Origin: JBBRRP01 sp038251425 | GTDB taxonomy: Bacteria; Myxococcota_A; Polyangia; Polyangiales; Polyangiaceae | NCBI GenBank assembly: GCA_038251425.1 | Contig: JBBSBI010000256.1 | Coordinates: 1-6,748, forward strand | Direction: 5' to 3' | Length of the DNA stretch: 6,748 bases | Shown here: piece after piece, positions 1 through 6,323 of the stretch | Numbering within the stretch: the stretch's first letter is position 1 | Layout: every line of letters begins with the position of its first letter | Position numbers and translations under genes: made by a program | Notes under the pieces: model-generated | What the model saw: the letters and a program-made list of their open reading frames with translations, nothing else | The model's database searches: none | What the model was told of the DNA's origin: nothing

Positions 1-1371
1 CAAGTCGCGCAGGCTATCCACAATATCGACGGTAACGCTGCGATCCCAAAAAGCAGAATAATGGTCGCGAAAGACGCGGACATAGGCGTCATTTTGGCTT
101 GGGGCACCACTCGATGCTTCAAAGCCCCAGCGGGCGTCTTGTTCATAAACGAGGGCAACCCGAGCTTTGACTTCGCTGCCCAAGATCTTACCTAAGAAGC
201 CATATTCCGCGCCAAGAGCCGCCACCGTCTTGAACACGCGGGTATTTTCATGGCCCACATGATCCACCACCGCGCCGTGAAATTTCTCCTGGCCGCCCAG
301 GCCCTTACGCCACTGAAAATAGCACGTGCCCTCGGCTCCGTGCCCCAAGGCTTGAAGCATTTCCAAACGGTGCATGCCCGGGCGCTTGAGGCGCATGGGT
401 GGCTTCCATTGAGCCACATCTGGGCATGATTCCATCAGCATCCACGGGCGATCGGGCTTAAAACAACGATAGAGATCATCGCGCATACCGATGGCGGCGG
501 CGTTGTCGGCAAGCTCTGGGTCGAGCACGTTATAAAAAGGGTATTGATCGTCTGAGACGAAATCCACGTGCTCGGCGAGCATTGCGTAATCGATGCTCTC
601 GATGACCCCCATGAAGTTGGTGGTGCAGGGGATGGCGGGCGAGAGGCGTTTGAGGGGTTCGGTTTCAAAGCGGTAGAAGTCCGCTATTTGCCAGCAGTTG
701 AAGCGTTTGAAGTCAAGCACCATGCCGTCGAGGCTGCTATCGCGGGGGTCAATTTCAGAAAATTGTGTGAACGTGTGGCTCCAAAATCCACACCACCAAG
801 CTTCGTTGAGCGCTGTGACGGCGCCATATTTCCGCTCGAGCCAAGCATGAAACGCCGTGATGCAAAGCTCGCAGTAGCAGCGTCCGCCGTACTCGTTGGA
901 AATGTGCCACATTCGAAGGGCTGGGTGCGCGTGGTAACGTTCGGCAAGTTGCGTGTTGATGAGTCGAACTTTGTCGCGATAGACAGGTGAGCTCCAGCAA
1001 TGATTATGGCGTTCGCCGTGCGGTTCGCGCAGGCCATCTCGGTTCACACGACGGACTTCGGGGTGCTTCTTGGAGAGCCACGCGGGCTTGGCTCCACTCG
1101 GCGTCGCCAAGATCACGTTGTGGCCCGCCTTCGCCATGCGGTCCATGACCGAGTCCAACCAGCCGAAGTTGAACTGCCCCTCTTCCCGTTCGTAGCTTGT
1201 CCAAGCGAAGATGCCGATCGAGAAGGTGTTGCAGCCAGCAAGCGGCATCAAGCGAAAATCCTCGTCGATCACTTCCGGGTGTTCGAGCCACTGATCGGGG
1301 TTGTAATCGCCGCCGTGGAGGATGCTGTTGAAGCCTTCGAAGATGCGGGGACGTGGCATGGATTGGGTCAT
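1..1371 (-). CDS. GH42 family beta-galactosidase, N-terminal 457 residues (3' end outside window)
   Basis: Cytoplasmic glycoside hydrolase expected to release terminal beta-D-galactose from galactosides by a retaining mechanism. The minus-strand frame is open from ATG at 1371 to the window edge; family members are usually about 650-700 residues, so roughly the last third is missing. Visible landmarks: GGDYNPDQW at residues 20-28, typical of GH42 N termini; WHISNEYGG at 155-163, with E160 as acid/base after N159; WMLMES at 310-315, with E314 as nucleophile. C125, C165, C167 and C170 (CYCELC) match in spacing the four zinc cysteines known from the Thermus A4 enzyme (C106, C150, C152, C155), and R121 sits where its substrate-binding arginine lies. 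No signal peptide is seen. A second in-frame ATG lies at 1359; neither has a clear Shine-Dalgarno, so the start is uncertain by four codons. The gene is divergent from the lipoprotein gene at 1540. Seen: frame and motifs. Known: family chemistry. Natural substrate is not determined. Confidence 0.93.
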   Translation of the reverse strand, partial: MTQSMPRPRIFEGFNSILHGGDYNPDQWLEHPEVIDEDFRLMPLAGCNTFSIGIFAWTSYEREEGQFNFGWLDSVMDRMAKAGHNVILATPSGAKPAWLSKKHPEVRRVNRDGLREPHGERHNHCWSSPVYRDKVRLINTQLAERYHAHPALRMWHISNEYGGRCYCELCITAFHAWLERKYGAVTALNEAWWCGFWSHTFTQFSEIDPRDSSLDGMVLDFKRFNCWQIADFYRFETEPLKRLSPAIPCTTNFMGVIESIDYAMLAEHVDFVSDDQYPFYNVLDPELADNAAAIGMRDDLYRCFKPDRPWMLMESCPDVAQWKPPMRLKRPGMHRLEMLQALGHGAEGTCYFQWRKGLGGQEKFHGAVVDHVGHENTRVFKTVAALGAEYGFLGKILGSEVKARVALVYEQDARWGFEASSGAPSQNDAYVRVFRDHYSAFWDRSVTVDIVDSLRDL

Positions 1372-1413
1372 GAGACAGCGGCGAGCTATGTCCAAGATGC
1401 TGACGAACCGCCA

Positions 1414-1480
1414 GCGAATTTTGCGCCTGTATAAAAGATTGGCGCAATTGCGCCCATCACTGACGCGAATTTGCGCAATT
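1414..1480. promoter_or_regulatory. Candidate operator cluster: palindrome plus two related sites
   Basis: The divergent region between the GH42 gene and the lipoprotein gene holds a perfect 14-bp palindrome, GGCGCAATTGCGCC, at 1441-1454. It is flanked by two related copies that read, on the minus strand, GCGCAAAATTCGC (1414-1426) and GCGCAAATTCGC (1465-1476). The octamer GCGCAATT repeats at 1442-1449 and 1473-1480, 31 bp apart, close to three helical turns. A palindrome with no loop is more likely a DNA operator than an RNA hairpin. An AT-rich patch at 1428-1438 between the sites could hold a -10 element for the GH42 gene, but no convincing -35 was found. The binding protein is unknown; the centre is A/T rather than the CG usual for LacI-family sites. 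Confidence 0.5.
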
Positions 1481-1539
1481 CCAGCGTTCGGGAGGTTTTC
1501 GGGTTGTGGTGAGCGAGGCGAGCCTTACCGTAACCCTCC

Positions 1540-1896
1540 ATGAAGCTTGTGCATTGGTGTGGGTGTTTGCTGTCGGTGGCATTGTTGGCCAGTGCTTGCG
1601 CGAGCAAGGAGAAGCCGTTAACTCGATCGCCGTCCTTGGACTATCGAACGGATCAACCCCGCACGGCTGACGGCCGCGTGATCGGCGCCGACGGGATCGA
1701 CCCAAAGGACCGCCTGGCGGCCAGTGCCAAGGCCGGCAGTGAAGGCAGCGAGCTTGCACCAGGTTGGTACGTCGAAGACGGAAAGTTGAAGTACGATCCG
1801 GAGCGGCGCGACGATCAGGACGCCCACGAAGATAACGAAGACAAAGCTAAGAAAAAGAAGAAAGCTCTGCCGCCTGCAGATGGTGCGGCGCCGTAA
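1540..1896 (+). CDS. Small predicted lipoprotein of unknown function
   Basis: A 118-residue protein whose N terminus looks like a lipoprotein signal: K2, H5, a hydrophobic stretch at residues 8-19, and a lipobox-like ASAC with C20 as the probable lipidated cysteine. Alanine at -3 instead of leucine makes it a slightly weak lipobox. The mature part has no recognisable domain. It is polar and probably disordered, with GWYVEDGKLKYDPERR at about 75-90, an acidic stretch (91-101), a lysine run (K104-K108) and a Pro/Ala-rich end. No good Shine-Dalgarno precedes ATG 1540; GAGG-like bases lie rather far upstream (about 1513-1519). It is transcribed away from the GH42 gene and may share its control region. 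Signal-like start and intact frame support a real gene; function is not recognised. Confidence 0.62.
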   Translation: MKLVHWCGCLLSVALLASACASKEKPLTRSPSLDYRTDQPRTADGRVIGADGIDPKDRLAASAKAGSEGSELAPGWYVEDGKLKYDPERRDDQDAHEDNEDKAKKKKKALPPADGAAP

Positions 1897-1941
1897 GGCG
1901 ATTCACACCCAGGCCCGGAAGCGGCCCTTTGCAGATCGCTG

Positions 1942-1958
1942 CATCACCGCCCGTGATG
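1942..1958 (+). terminator. Possible terminator hairpin after the lipoprotein gene
   Basis: Six perfect base pairs, CATCAC with GTGATG, enclose a CGCCC loop, starting about 45 bases after the stop codon at 1894-1896. There is no T-tract after it, so it may be only a weak terminator or an mRNA-stabilising hairpin. Confidence 0.25.
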
Positions 1959-2071
1959 GGCACATTCAGCATGTTTGACTTCGCTGCTCGCCCAGCTTGG
2001 GAGGCTCCTCAACGTCCTCCGACGCCACCACGGGTTTCGTTCGGGAACACACGGGAAGCCCATCTCGGTGC

Positions 2072-2095
2072 AGCACGCTTCGGCAAGCCTGTGCT
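2072..2095 (+). other. Bulged hairpin in the leader region
   Basis: AGCAC-GCTT, loop CGGC, AAGC-CT-GTGCT: nine base pairs with a 2-base CT bulge. A second possible stem just upstream pairs GGGTTTC (2032-2038) with GAAGCCC (2055-2061), including one G-U pair. Together they suggest that transcribed RNA here is folded. Whether they belong to the leader of the gene at 2281 or to a separate small RNA cannot be told from sequence alone. Confidence 0.35.
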
Positions 2096-2154
2096 CCGTC
2101 AGCATGATGCCGAATAATACTCACTCAGTTGGCCGGATCCTCTCTTGTCGTCCA

Positions 2155-2248
2155 GGCAGGGGAACGTCATGCTTGAATCGTAGCTTCCCCCGCAGGTTTT
2201 CCGCCATTGTGCCGGGAAAGCCTCCGTAGGGAGCACCGCGGCCGCTGA
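2155..2248 (+). promoter_or_regulatory. Cobalamin-riboswitch-like leader (degenerate or variant)
   Basis: Blocks resembling the conserved core of the cobalamin (B12) riboswitch appear in the right order. GGGAAC (2160-2165) is followed by TGC..GAAT (2170-2178), then GCTTCCCCCGCA (2183-2194; family form GCTGCCCCCGCA), then GCCATTGTGCCGGGAAAGC (2203-2221; family form GCCACTGTGCCGGGAAGGC), then a weak B12-box-like GTAGGGAGCACC (2226-2237). The 22-base gap between GGGAA and CCCCCGC is close to that of classic members. GGGGAA (2159-2164) can pair with TTCCCC (2185-2190), and AGGTTTTCC (2194-2202) with GGAAAGCCT (2215-2223). Against it: the small P6 stem pairs poorly, the usual ACTGT after CCCCCGC is missing, and the 5' GGTGCC arm is not clear. 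It may be a variant, a decayed relic or chance. Motif comparison is from memory of the family consensus. Confidence 0.35.
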
Positions 2249-2267
2249 CGCCGCATGCTCATTTCAT

Positions 2268-2273
2268 AGGAGG
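2268..2273 (+). promoter_or_regulatory. Strong Shine-Dalgarno site fixing the GTG start at 2281
   Basis: AGGAGG, 7 bases before GTG 2281, is a near-ideal ribosome binding site and decides this start. CCTCC at 2221-2225 could pair with GGAGG at 2269-2273. That pairing would compete with the hairpin at 2194-2223, which uses bases 2221-2223. Confidence 0.85.
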
Positions 2274-2280
2274 AATCGGC

Positions 2281-4044
2281 GTGAATCGACATCGAAACTG
2301 GGTGCGCAGGAGCGGCTTCGCTGCAATCGGAGTGGCAACGCTCGCGTCTCTGCTGATGAGTTGTTCCGCAGAGGTCCGCACGCCGCTACGGGACCGCGGC
2401 TCCGAAGACGTGCCTACAACAACGCCAGCAACCGCGCCGACCACAACCCCGGCAGCATCTAGCAGTGCCCCGAGCACGCCGCTGCCGAACAACCCAGGGG
2501 AGCTCCAAAAAGCTTGCACCAACCTCGGTGGCGTGATTTCACCGGGCCCAGCCCCGCTGCGCCGGCTCACTCGCGCCGAGTACGAGCAGACGGCGCGCGT
2601 GCTGCTTGGCCAGCCGGCTATTGCATTCGTCGCGTTCCCGCCGGAGGTGAGGGGCTTGGGTTTCGTAAACAACGCCGAAACCCAAAACGTGAGCACGGCT
2701 CTGGTTGAGCGCTACGCCCAGGCAGCCGAAGAGCTCGCCAAAGTGTTCGTTTCCAGTGCCTCGCGGTTCGCCAACTGTGATCCAACACTTGGCGAAGCAA
2801 CATGCTCCGAGAGCTTTATCCGCGAACTCGGCCAGCTCATTTATCGCCGCCCCCTAACAGATCCGGAACGGGCCCGGTTGCAGTCTGTCTACAACGATGG
2901 GGTTATCAATCTGGACGCCACGATAGCCAGCGAGATGGTCGTTGAGACCATGCTCCAAAGTTCGGCGTTCTTGTACAAGCCAGAGTTTGGAGCCGAAGAA
3001 GTCAGCCCGGGCATCATGAGGCTTGGTCCGTACGAGATGGCCACGCGGCTTTCGTACCTGATCTGGGGGGCGCCTCCCGACGCTGCGCTGTACCAAGCGG
3101 CGGCAGCCAACCAGCTCCAAATGCGGGAGCAAGTCCTGGCGCAAGCGGCGCGACTGCTAGGCGATCCACGCTCGCATCGAATGGTCGAGCAGTTCCATCA
3201 GGATTGGCTGGAGTTGGCTCGTGTGGGCGAAATCGAGCGTAGCGCGGACCTGTATCCGGGCTTCGGGCTAACCATTCCCGGATTGCTTCAGGAAGAAACC
3301 CAGCGCTTCGTCGAGGAAGTGTTCACGAACGGCGGTGGCACGCTGAGCGCTCTGCTGACGGCCCCGTACACAATGGTCAATCCCAAGCTCGCCGGCTACT
3401 ACGGCGCCGATAGCAGCGGAGCGGATTCCTGGGTGCGCGCGTCAACGGGGCCAAGCCGACACGCAGGTCTCTTGACGCAAGGAGGCATCATGGCGAGCCA
3501 TGCCTATGCCACGCAGACGTCTCCCGTCCGGCGTGGAAAATTCGTCCGCGGATCGCTCCTCTGCCAAACGTTGCCCCCGCCCCCGCCCGGCGTGGTGATT
3601 AGCGTGCCCGAGCTCGATCCCAACTTGACCACTCGCGAGCGCTTCAGCCAACACAGCTCCGATCCCGCCTGCGCGGGTTGTCATCGGCTGATGGATCCAG
3701 TGGGTTTGGGATTCGAGCAGTTCGATGCCAGCGGCCGCTTTCGCGAGCGTGAGAACGGACTGGCCATCGATGTGAAAGGAGAGCTCATGGATGTCGATGT
3801 CGCGGGTCCCTTCAATGGTCCGCTGGAGCTCGCGCAGAAACTCGCGCAAAGTGGACTGGTTTCGAGTTGCCAGGTCCAGCACTGGTTTCGATTTGCCTAC
3901 GCCCGCGGCGAAAGCGCTGACGATGCCTGCACGCTAGACAAGCTCAACGCCACCCTCGAGCAGAGCGGGGGTCACTTGCCCAGTTTGGCGAAGGCTCTCA
4001 CCGATACCGACACATTCCTCTATCGAAAGGCGGTTGGCCGATGA
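2281..4044 (+). CDS. DUF1592/DUF1588-family lipoprotein with one CxxCH motif
   Basis: A 587-residue predicted lipoprotein of the planctomycete/myxobacterial cytochrome-like family. Seen: basic N terminus, hydrophobic segment (about 12-26) and lipobox LMSC with C28; a Thr/Pro/Ala/Ser-rich linker (about 44-72). Domain order by motif: DUF1587-like LRRLTRAEYEQTARVLLG (93-110), DUF1595-like (about 165-230, with FIRELGQLIYRRPLTDPE), DUF1592 (about 243-375, with YEMATRLSYLIWG), DUF1588 (about 390-490, with TSPVRRGKFVRG and CAGCH at 464-468 followed by MDPVGLGFEQFD), and DUF1585-like C terminus (about 510-582). CAGCH is a CxxCH c-type haem signature; M471 or another residue could be an axial ligand, but haem binding is unproven. 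Other cysteines (C166/C175, C530/C550) could form disulfides. Starts at GTG with a strong Shine-Dalgarno. Its stop overlaps the next gene by ATGA, so the two are probably translationally coupled. Probably envelope-located; no enzymatic activity is established for the family. Confidence 0.92.
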   Translation: MNRHRNWVRRSGFAAIGVATLASLLMSCSAEVRTPLRDRGSEDVPTTTPATAPTTTPAASSSAPSTPLPNNPGELQKACTNLGGVISPGPAPLRRLTRAEYEQTARVLLGQPAIAFVAFPPEVRGLGFVNNAETQNVSTALVERYAQAAEELAKVFVSSASRFANCDPTLGEATCSESFIRELGQLIYRRPLTDPERARLQSVYNDGVINLDATIASEMVVETMLQSSAFLYKPEFGAEEVSPGIMRLGPYEMATRLSYLIWGAPPDAALYQAAAANQLQMREQVLAQAARLLGDPRSHRMVEQFHQDWLELARVGEIERSADLYPGFGLTIPGLLQEETQRFVEEVFTNGGGTLSALLTAPYTMVNPKLAGYYGADSSGADSWVRASTGPSRHAGLLTQGGIMASHAYATQTSPVRRGKFVRGSLLCQTLPPPPPGVVISVPELDPNLTTRERFSQHSSDPACAGCHRLMDPVGLGFEQFDASGRFRERENGLAIDVKGELMDVDVAGPFNGPLELAQKLAQSGLVSSCQVQHWFRFAYARGESADDACTLDKLNATLEQSGGHLPSLAKALTDTDTFLYRKAVGR

Positions 4045-5405
4045 AAAAATTGAGTCGTCGCACTGTGCTGCAAGGCGCCTGTGGGGTTTCCATCGCTCTG
4101 CCCTGGCTCGAGGCCATGACGCTCCTAAAACCGGCGTCCGCCCAAAGCGCGGCCGGGATCACCGGCAGCGGGTTTCCCAAACGCTGTTTGGTCTATTTCA
4201 CGCCCAACGGGACTATCATGGACAACTGGCGGCCCACAGGCAGCCAGGCTTCCTGGGAGTTGTCGCGTATTCTTGCGCCGCTCGCGCCATTCAAGAGCAA
4301 GCTGACGCCGATCTTTGGGCTCGAGCAGAACGCGGAAAATGGCGACGATCACCAGAATGGCATGCAGGGCATGCTGACCTCGCAAAGGTTGAACGAGGGG
4401 CCGTTCGACGGTTCGGGATTCGCCGACGGAATCAGTGTGGATCAACGCATGGTCCAGGTACTCGGAGGCAACACCAAATTTCCAAGCCTGGAGCTGGCAG
4501 CGCAGCCCGGCAATGGCATTTCCGGCAGCAAGGAAACCAACTGGAACCGCATGATCGTCAAGGGGCCAAATCAGCCCATTCCTCCGGAAGAGGATCCTCA
4601 CAAGGTATTTGATCGTCTCTTCAGCGATCTCACGGTCAATCCGCTGGAACGCGAGAAGTTCGCGGCTCGCAAGAAATCGGTGCTCGATGCGATACTCGCA
4701 GACTACACGAATTTCCAAGCACGCGTGGGCGCATCGGACAGCGCGAAGGTGGAGGCTCACCTGACTTCACTGCGCGAAATCGAGCTCAGATTGAAAACGC
4801 AGGTGTCCGACACCGGAGCAAGTTGCCAGGCCCCGTCGATTGGGCCCGCATTCGACTACCAGGCGAACGCCCAGTTTCCCGAAGTGCAGCGGCTTCAGCT
4901 CGATCTCATGGCCATGGCCGTTGCTTGTGATCTCACGCGCATCGCGAGCATGCAGAACAACGAGTCGGTCGGTGGGGTGGTGTTCGATTTCCTGAACCCC
5001 CAGATCAAGAAAGGACACCATTCCCTGTCGCACGATGACGGCACTCCTGCGACACAGGAGTTGTTGACCCAGATCAACGTTTGGTACGCTGAGCGCCTTG
5101 CCAGCTTGCTGCAGCGCCTGGATGGCATTCAGGAAGGCCCGGGGACCGTGCTCGACAATACCCTGGTGTATTGGTGCAACGAACTATCTGCCGGTGGCCT
5201 CCACTCGCGGGAAGACATGGGTTATCTATTGGCAGGGAGCGCTGGCGGGGCGATTCGCGCAGGGCAGTTTTTGGACCTCAATCGCGCGGGTAACGCGCCT
5301 CATGCGGATCTGCTACTGACGCTGCTGCATGCGATGGGCGTTTTCGATACCAGCTTTGGTAAGCCCGAGTGGTGCAACGGGGCAATCTCCGCGTTGCTGG
5401 CTTGA
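4041..5405 (+). CDS. DUF1552-family protein with Tat signal
   Basis: A 454-residue exported protein. Seen: twin-arginine signal SRRTVLQG (residues 5-12; V9 where F is common), hydrophobic region to about residue 28, and a plausible AxA cleavage site after A34 (ASA-Q). Matching family traits are the LPWLEAM segment at the signal end, YFTPNGT (52-58), a His/Asp-containing HHSLSHDDG (326-334), and LDNTLVYWCNELSAGGLHS (371-389) followed by a Gly/Ala-rich LLAGSAGG (396-403). The last part resembles the C-terminal half of DUF1501 proteins, which belong to the alkaline-phosphatase-like superfamily; that relation is an inference. Tat export suggests it folds, perhaps with a cofactor or metal, before crossing the inner membrane. 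ATG 4041 overlaps the upstream stop (ATGA). DUF1592 and DUF1552 genes commonly occur side by side, so the two products likely act together. Length fits the family; function is unknown. Confidence 0.92.
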   Translation: MKKLSRRTVLQGACGVSIALPWLEAMTLLKPASAQSAAGITGSGFPKRCLVYFTPNGTIMDNWRPTGSQASWELSRILAPLAPFKSKLTPIFGLEQNAENGDDHQNGMQGMLTSQRLNEGPFDGSGFADGISVDQRMVQVLGGNTKFPSLELAAQPGNGISGSKETNWNRMIVKGPNQPIPPEEDPHKVFDRLFSDLTVNPLEREKFAARKKSVLDAILADYTNFQARVGASDSAKVEAHLTSLREIELRLKTQVSDTGASCQAPSIGPAFDYQANAQFPEVQRLQLDLMAMAVACDLTRIASMQNNESVGGVVFDFLNPQIKKGHHSLSHDDGTPATQELLTQINVWYAERLASLLQRLDGIQEGPGTVLDNTLVYWCNELSAGGLHSREDMGYLLAGSAGGAIRAGQFLDLNRAGNAPHADLLLTLLHAMGVFDTSFGKPEWCNGAISALLA

Positions 5406-5406
5406 G

Positions 5407-5444
5407 GCGGGCTTTCGCCCGCTTGGCGTTGGCGGCTGAACGCC
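5407..5444 (+). terminator. Tandem hairpins after the DUF1552 gene
   Basis: Two hairpins lie directly after the stop codon. GCGGGC pairs with GCCCGC around a TTTC loop (5407-5422), and GGCGTT pairs with AACGCC around an 8-base loop (5425-5444). Only two T residues follow the first stem, so this is not a textbook intrinsic terminator, though GC-rich bacteria often lack long T-tracts. It is the likely end of the two-gene transcript. Confidence 0.5.
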
Positions 5445-5461
5445 AGAGCGCAACCGCTTTC

Positions 5462-5470
5462 TGCTATGCT
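5462..5470 (+). promoter_or_regulatory. Possible extended -10 element for the AraC-type gene
   Basis: TGCTATGCT fits the extended -10 pattern TGnTATnnT. No good -35 lies 17 bases upstream (5442-5447 is GCCAGA), which extended -10 promoters can tolerate. Transcription would start near 5477-5478, which is the second in-frame ATG. Confidence 0.3.
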
Positions 5471-6323
5471 GTCCCGCATGCGACGAGTCAACGAGCGCTA
5501 CGGAGCCTTTCAAAGAGCGTCGGGCGTCGTGCTTGGGGCGGGTTACATTTATGAGAAAGATGAGCAGGAGGAAGACAACTGCTCGAATCGCACCCTGAAC
5601 GCTTACGTGCTGATTTATCTGCTCGATGGCGGAGGCATGTTCTCGAGCCCGGCATGCAGCGATTATCTAGTCAACGCTGGCGACACGATCTTGCTCTTTC
5701 CAGGCGTCTACCACACCTACCGTCGCGTTGCTCCGCACGTGGTGTGGTCGGAGTGCTTCGTGGAGTTCAGTGGGGAAATCTTCGCGGCATTCGAAAGGGA
5801 CGGGCTTATTAACCCGCAACGCCCCGTCCATTCGCCAGGCTTGCAGCCGCACCTGATAGCGGCGTTCGACGAGCTGATTCGGGATTATCAATCGGCTCTA
5901 CCCGGACAAGAACCCGAGTTTTCTGCGCGCGCATTGTTGCTTTTGGCAAGTGTCCTGGGAGCAGATCGGAAACGTCACGAATTGCAGGGCGATCGAGAGT
6001 TCGTGACCGAGGCCTGCGCCCGGCTCGGAGCTGCGCTCGATCAAAAGCTAGAGGTGGCAGCCGTAGCGGCCGGGATGGGCATGAGCGAACGCGCATTTCG
6101 CCGCCGCTTCGCCGCTCACGCTGGGATCTCTCCAGCTCGCTACCGACAACTGCAGCGCATCGCCGTGGCCCGCACGATGCTCGGGACCACCGAGCTTACC
6201 GTTGACGCGATTGCCGAGCGTCTAGGCTATTGCGATGTGCACTTTTTTATTAAGCAGTTCAAAAAACACACGGGCTCGAGCCCCGGGCGCTTTCGGCGGA
6301 AAGGGCTTGGGGAGCCTCGGTAG
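5466..6323 (+). CDS. AraC-family transcriptional regulator
   Basis: A 285-residue DNA-binding regulator. Residues about 15-110 look like an AraC-type cupin ligand-binding domain: VLIYLLDGGGMF (48-59), the turn AGDTILLFPGVYHTYR (71-86) and WSECFVEFSG (94-103). Residues about 180-280 form the AraC/XylS double helix-turn-helix: first helix pair at LEVAAVAAGMGMSERAFRRRF (195-215), second at VDAIAERLGYCDVHFFIKQFKKHTG (246-270), followed by SSPGRFRR (271-278), the usual family signature. Length is normal for the family. Two in-frame starts are possible, ATG 5466 and ATG 5478, neither with a Shine-Dalgarno; ATG 5478 would fit leaderless translation from the extended -10 at 5462-5470. The gene follows the DUF1592/DUF1552 operon in the same direction after 60 bases and two hairpins, so it is probably a separate transcript. 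The effector is unknown; many cupin-AraC regulators sense sugars, so the GH42 gene is one possible target. Confidence 0.92.
   Translation: MLSRMRRVNERYGAFQRASGVVLGAGYIYEKDEQEEDNCSNRTLNAYVLIYLLDGGGMFSSPACSDYLVNAGDTILLFPGVYHTYRRVAPHVVWSECFVEFSGEIFAAFERDGLINPQRPVHSPGLQPHLIAAFDELIRDYQSALPGQEPEFSARALLLLASVLGADRKRHELQGDREFVTEACARLGAALDQKLEVAAVAAGMGMSERAFRRRFAAHAGISPARYRQLQRIAVARTMLGTTELTVDAIAERLGYCDVHFFIKQFKKHTGSSPGRFRRKGLGEPR

Larger units (their letters stand above)
1897..2280 (+). other. Intergenic region with no supported gene; structured leader
   Basis: This 384-base gap holds no open frame that looks coding. It contains a hairpin at 1942-1958 just after the lipoprotein gene (CATCAC, loop CGCCC, GTGATG), two hairpins at 2032-2061 and 2072-2095, the riboswitch-like block at 2155-2248, and a strong ribosome binding site at 2268-2273. 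The right half is best read as the 5' leader of the operon that starts at 2281. No clear sigma-70 promoter was found; TAATAC at 2115-2120 is -10-like but lacks a matching -35. Confidence 0.6.

Noticed and set aside
568..1447. Several open frames of 117-147 codons on both strands
   Set aside because: They overlap the GH42 frame, which has full family motifs; none shows a recognisable domain, and such shadow frames are common in GC-rich DNA.
1912..1925. GGCC repeats as a terminator stem after the lipoprotein gene
   Set aside because: Only four pairs and no T-tract; the hairpin at 1942-1958 is better.
2161..2181. GGAAC followed by CGT, like an ECF sigma promoter
   Set aside because: The spacer is 13 bases, shorter than the usual 15-17, and the GGAAC is better explained as part of the riboswitch-like block.
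1929..2229. Two short plus-strand open frames (62 and 84 codons)
   Set aside because: No ribosome binding site, no domain-like pattern, and they lie across the hairpins of the leader region.
4034..4760. Open frames of 192 (plus) and 211 (minus) codons
   Set aside because: Both lie inside the DUF1552 gene in other frames and show no family features.
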